Shown here: positions 61,990 to 64,000 of the stretch, piece after piece | How the letters are laid out: each line of letters opens with the position of its first letter | Position numbering within the stretch: the stretch's first letter is position 1 | DNA from: Lederbergia citrea | GTDB taxonomy: Bacteria > Bacillota > Bacilli > Bacillales > Bacillaceae_C | DNA length: 64,000 nucleotides | Assembly: GCF_018343525.1 (NCBI RefSeq) | Contig: NZ_JAGYPH010000003.1 | Span: 125,486 to 189,485 of the forward strand | Direction: 5' to 3' | Made by a program: the position numbers and the translations under genes | Notes under the pieces: model-generated | The model's database searches: none | What the model was told of the DNA's origin: nothing | What the model saw: only the letters and a program-made list of their open reading frames with translations

Positions 61990-64000
61990 CTACCACGTAT
62001 GAAGTAACTCTTTTACTTGTTTATTTAAAGCTTCCTTTGCCTCTATTGAAACATGTTTTTTCATTGCTGGATTGTTCAAGTGCTCCAAGAAATCTTCCAT
62101 TTTCTTCGCAGCCTGTTTGGTTGAGCTTTTGTTTAATTGATGCTCAGCCTGATCCAATCTATTATTCAATTGATTTACTAGCGGGCCAGTCAGATCCCCA
62201 GAGGAGATATAGCCGTCAATTAAACTACGAATCGCTTGGATACTTGGTACAGGTTCTTCGCCTGGTTCTTCTCCCGGTTCACCCGGCTCTTCACCTTCTT
62301 CAACATTCGGCAGCTGAAGAATTGGGTAACCCTTATTTCCATCCATCTTCCAAACATTATCGAAATCCCAATCGACAAACGTTTCCTGCTTTTTCATATC
62401 TTCCGTCGATTTTCCGATTCCAGCTGCACTATCCGAACGATTGGAGGCATCAATATCCCAATAAGAGGAAATAACCTCTGGGGATCTCGACATTGTGCCG
62501 ATTAATCCGCCCCCATTTGATGATACTTTCCCTGCAGAATAGGCGTTAGTGAGTTTACCTCCGTTAAGTGCACCAATTAATCCACCGACTGAAGTGCCTG
62601 TACCCGTTACATCAACTACGGCAGCAATATTTGTTATTGTCGGGTCATATGTTTGGGTTCCACCGATGAGTCCCCCTACATTATTCTCGCCTTGAACTGA
62701 ACCGGTAGCATACCACTTATCGTACGTTCCTCTTTGACCTGAGCTCGGATTCAAATACGACGTTACTGCTCCTACATAGTTTCGTCCTGTAATATTTACA
62801 TCTTCTAACCAGATGTTTTTGAGTGTCGCAGAATAATAGATATAACCGAACAAACCTACATGATCCATTTCCGGGCGATTGATCGTTAACCCTTTAATCT
62901 TATAACCGTTGCCGTCCAAAGTTCCCATGAAAGACCCACCGCTCGTACCATCGGAGATTGGCATAAATCCTTTCCCGTCATTGTTCTTATCAAAATTTGT
63001 TAAGTCAATATCGGCGCCAAGTTTGTAATAAGCACCCTTATCTCTACGAATCCCATCGAGATGGATTGGTGTCATAATGATATAAGGGTTATCTCCTGTT
63101 CCTTCGCCTTCCATGATCTCCTCAGGTTTTAAAATATATGGGCCGCGAACAATTAATAAAATGTAGAGATGTTTCGAACCATCTTCAGCTGTAACCTTCA
63201 TCGTGACGGTATTATCGCCTACACTTAAGTCTTTCAACATTCCATTTTCGAGTTTGAGATTACCTAGCGCTTTCGTTTCTAATGTTGCACCCTGATTGTC
63301 TTTTTCAGCTGCAAAAGACAAGGATGTCGTTTCATATGGGACGTGTACTGTATAGTTCAGACGCTCTTGTGAAAAACCTTCAACCTGTTTTCCATCTACC
63401 TTTAATTCTTTCAAATATCTATTTGGCGATGCTTCTGATTCATCGCGAATCACCGTAACGCTGTATACTAATTCACTTCCGTCTTGGGCAATGACCTTAG
63501 CTTGAATCAGATTTTCACCATCATTCAACTTTCCTGCACCGCTAATTTCAACTGAACTATTTGGATCTGCGAGTAGTATAGCGGATAAGATTGCCTTATT
63601 TTCATTGTTCGGGACGCTAACTTTGTAATCTAATTGATTTGGATTGAAATTATTTAATGGTTTTCCGTTCAATTCTAATCCGAGCAAACGTGCATTAGCC
63701 TTTGATTCTTGACGCAAGACTTTAAGTTGTGGATAATCTTTTTCTTCGTCAATGTCCCAAATCATTCCGAAATTCCAGTTTACGAATGTTTTTTGCTGTT
63801 GCATTTCCTTTGTTGTTTTACCATCTCCACCTGCAGATTTAGCTGGACCTATTTCTTTGTCCCAATAAGAATTTGTAACGGCAACCGATGACGTAGATCC
63901 AATCAGCCCACCACCATTGGTAACTTCTCCAGCGGCATAAGTAAAGTTAATATTTCCTGCAGCAGCGGAAGATGATGTTCTACCGACAAGTCCCCCGGCA
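61990..64000 (-). CDS. Large secreted GLUG/cadherin-like repeat protein (C-terminal part; start beyond window)
   Basis: An open frame of at least 670 residues continues to the window end; the Met at 63804 is internal, since GLUG sequence (AGGLVGRTSSS, GGGLIGSTSS) runs on upstream. Order in the visible part: GLUG repeats ending in WDIDEEKDYPQL, two cadherin-like beta-sandwiches (LNGKPLNNFNPNQLDYKVSVP and LKVDGKQVEGFSQERLNYTVHVP), a second GLUG region (GLFGYIYYSATLKNIWLEDVNITG), an acidic Gly-Pro-Glu linker and a FIMAH-like tail (about the last 85 residues). The missing N-terminus may hold the catalytic domain. The module order matches the back half of the phosphatase-like protein at 54734-58501. 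Confidence 0.85.
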   Translation of the reverse strand, partial: AGGLVGRTSSSAAAGNINFTYAAGEVTNGGGLIGSTSSVAVTNSYWDKEIGPAKSAGGDGKTTKEMQQQKTFVNWNFGMIWDIDEEKDYPQLKVLRQESKANARLLGLELNGKPLNNFNPNQLDYKVSVPNNENKAILSAILLADPNSSVEISGAGKLNDGENLIQAKVIAQDGSELVYSVTVIRDESEASPNRYLKELKVDGKQVEGFSQERLNYTVHVPYETTSLSFAAEKDNQGATLETKALGNLKLENGMLKDLSVGDNTVTMKVTAEDGSKHLYILLIVRGPYILKPEEIMEGEGTGDNPYIIMTPIHLDGIRRDKGAYYKLGADIDLTNFDKNNDGKGFMPISDGTSGGSFMGTLDGNGYKIKGLTINRPEMDHVGLFGYIYYSATLKNIWLEDVNITGRNYVGAVTSYLNPSSGQRGTYDKWYATGSVQGENNVGGLIGGTQTYDPTITNIAAVVDVTGTGTSVGGLIGALNGGKLTNAYSAGKVSSNGGGLIGTMSRSPEVISSYWDIDASNRSDSAAGIGKSTEDMKKQETFVDWDFDNVWKMDGNKGYPILQLPNVEEGEEPGEPGEEPGEEPVPSIQAIRSLIDGYISSGDLTGPLVNQLNNRLDQAEHQLNKSSTKQAAKKMEDFLEHLNNPAMKKHVSIEAKEALNKQVKELLHTW

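Overview
The window comes from a low-GC Gram-positive, most likely a spore-former of the Bacillaceae/Planococcaceae group. The basis is AGGAGG-type ribosome binding sites throughout, frequent TTG and GTG starts, an OpuA-type betaine transporter, a kynUBA operon, an ECF sigma/DUF4179 anti-sigma pair, a KinA/KinB-like sensor kinase and CcpA-type cre boxes. No rRNA, tRNA, transposase, phage gene or CRISPR array was found.

Left part (1-18.9 kb) is housekeeping and stress material. It starts with a cut TetR regulator. Next comes an AraC regulator that diverges from a frameshifted MFS exporter and lies near an aldo/keto reductase; the last two carry the same 66-bp promoter sequence. Then follow a sugar-efflux-type MFS protein, a metallophosphoesterase, a DadA-like oxidase, a SRPBCC-ArsR pair, the sigma/anti-sigma pair, the betaine transporter (binding protein-permease-ATPase), a sensor kinase, a coiled-coil protein and an AAA ATPase.

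Middle part (19-35 kb) is catabolic. kynU-kynB-kynA turns tryptophan into anthranilate, with a cre box over the promoter. A secreted modular GH5 enzyme and a DUF485/acetate-type symporter pair follow. After them lies a compact minus-strand gene set (M20 peptidase, RidA, DapA-like aldolase, SDR, atypical cyclase-family hydrolase, two histidine phosphatases) that matches no pathway I can name. It is the best candidate here for an undescribed catabolic route. It has its own strong promoter and an internal terminator-like hairpin.

Right part (34.4-64 kb) is a carbohydrate-utilisation locus, all on the minus strand. One long operon encodes a GH20 enzyme, a two-domain esterase, a Gfo/Idh dehydrogenase, three paralogous LplA-type binding lipoproteins, one permease pair, a GH4 glycosidase and a zinc alcohol dehydrogenase. 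No ATPase is present, so a shared one elsewhere (MsmX type) is presumed. An IclR regulator and uxaC-uxaB-uxaA (galacturonate to 2-keto-3-deoxygluconate) come next, then three very large secreted proteins: a purple-acid-phosphatase-like enzyme, an Asp-box propeller protein and a GLUG/cadherin-like protein cut by the window end. These three and the GH5 enzyme share a similar C-terminal helical domain, resembling the domain called FIMAH. Together this suggests extracellular attack on a plant or microbial polymer, import of oligomers, intracellular trimming and uronate catabolism.

Intergenic DNA carries unusual tandem repeats with a 52-bp period at three places (10.7, 25.3 and 27.6 kb). Two of these share sequence and follow a similar hairpin.
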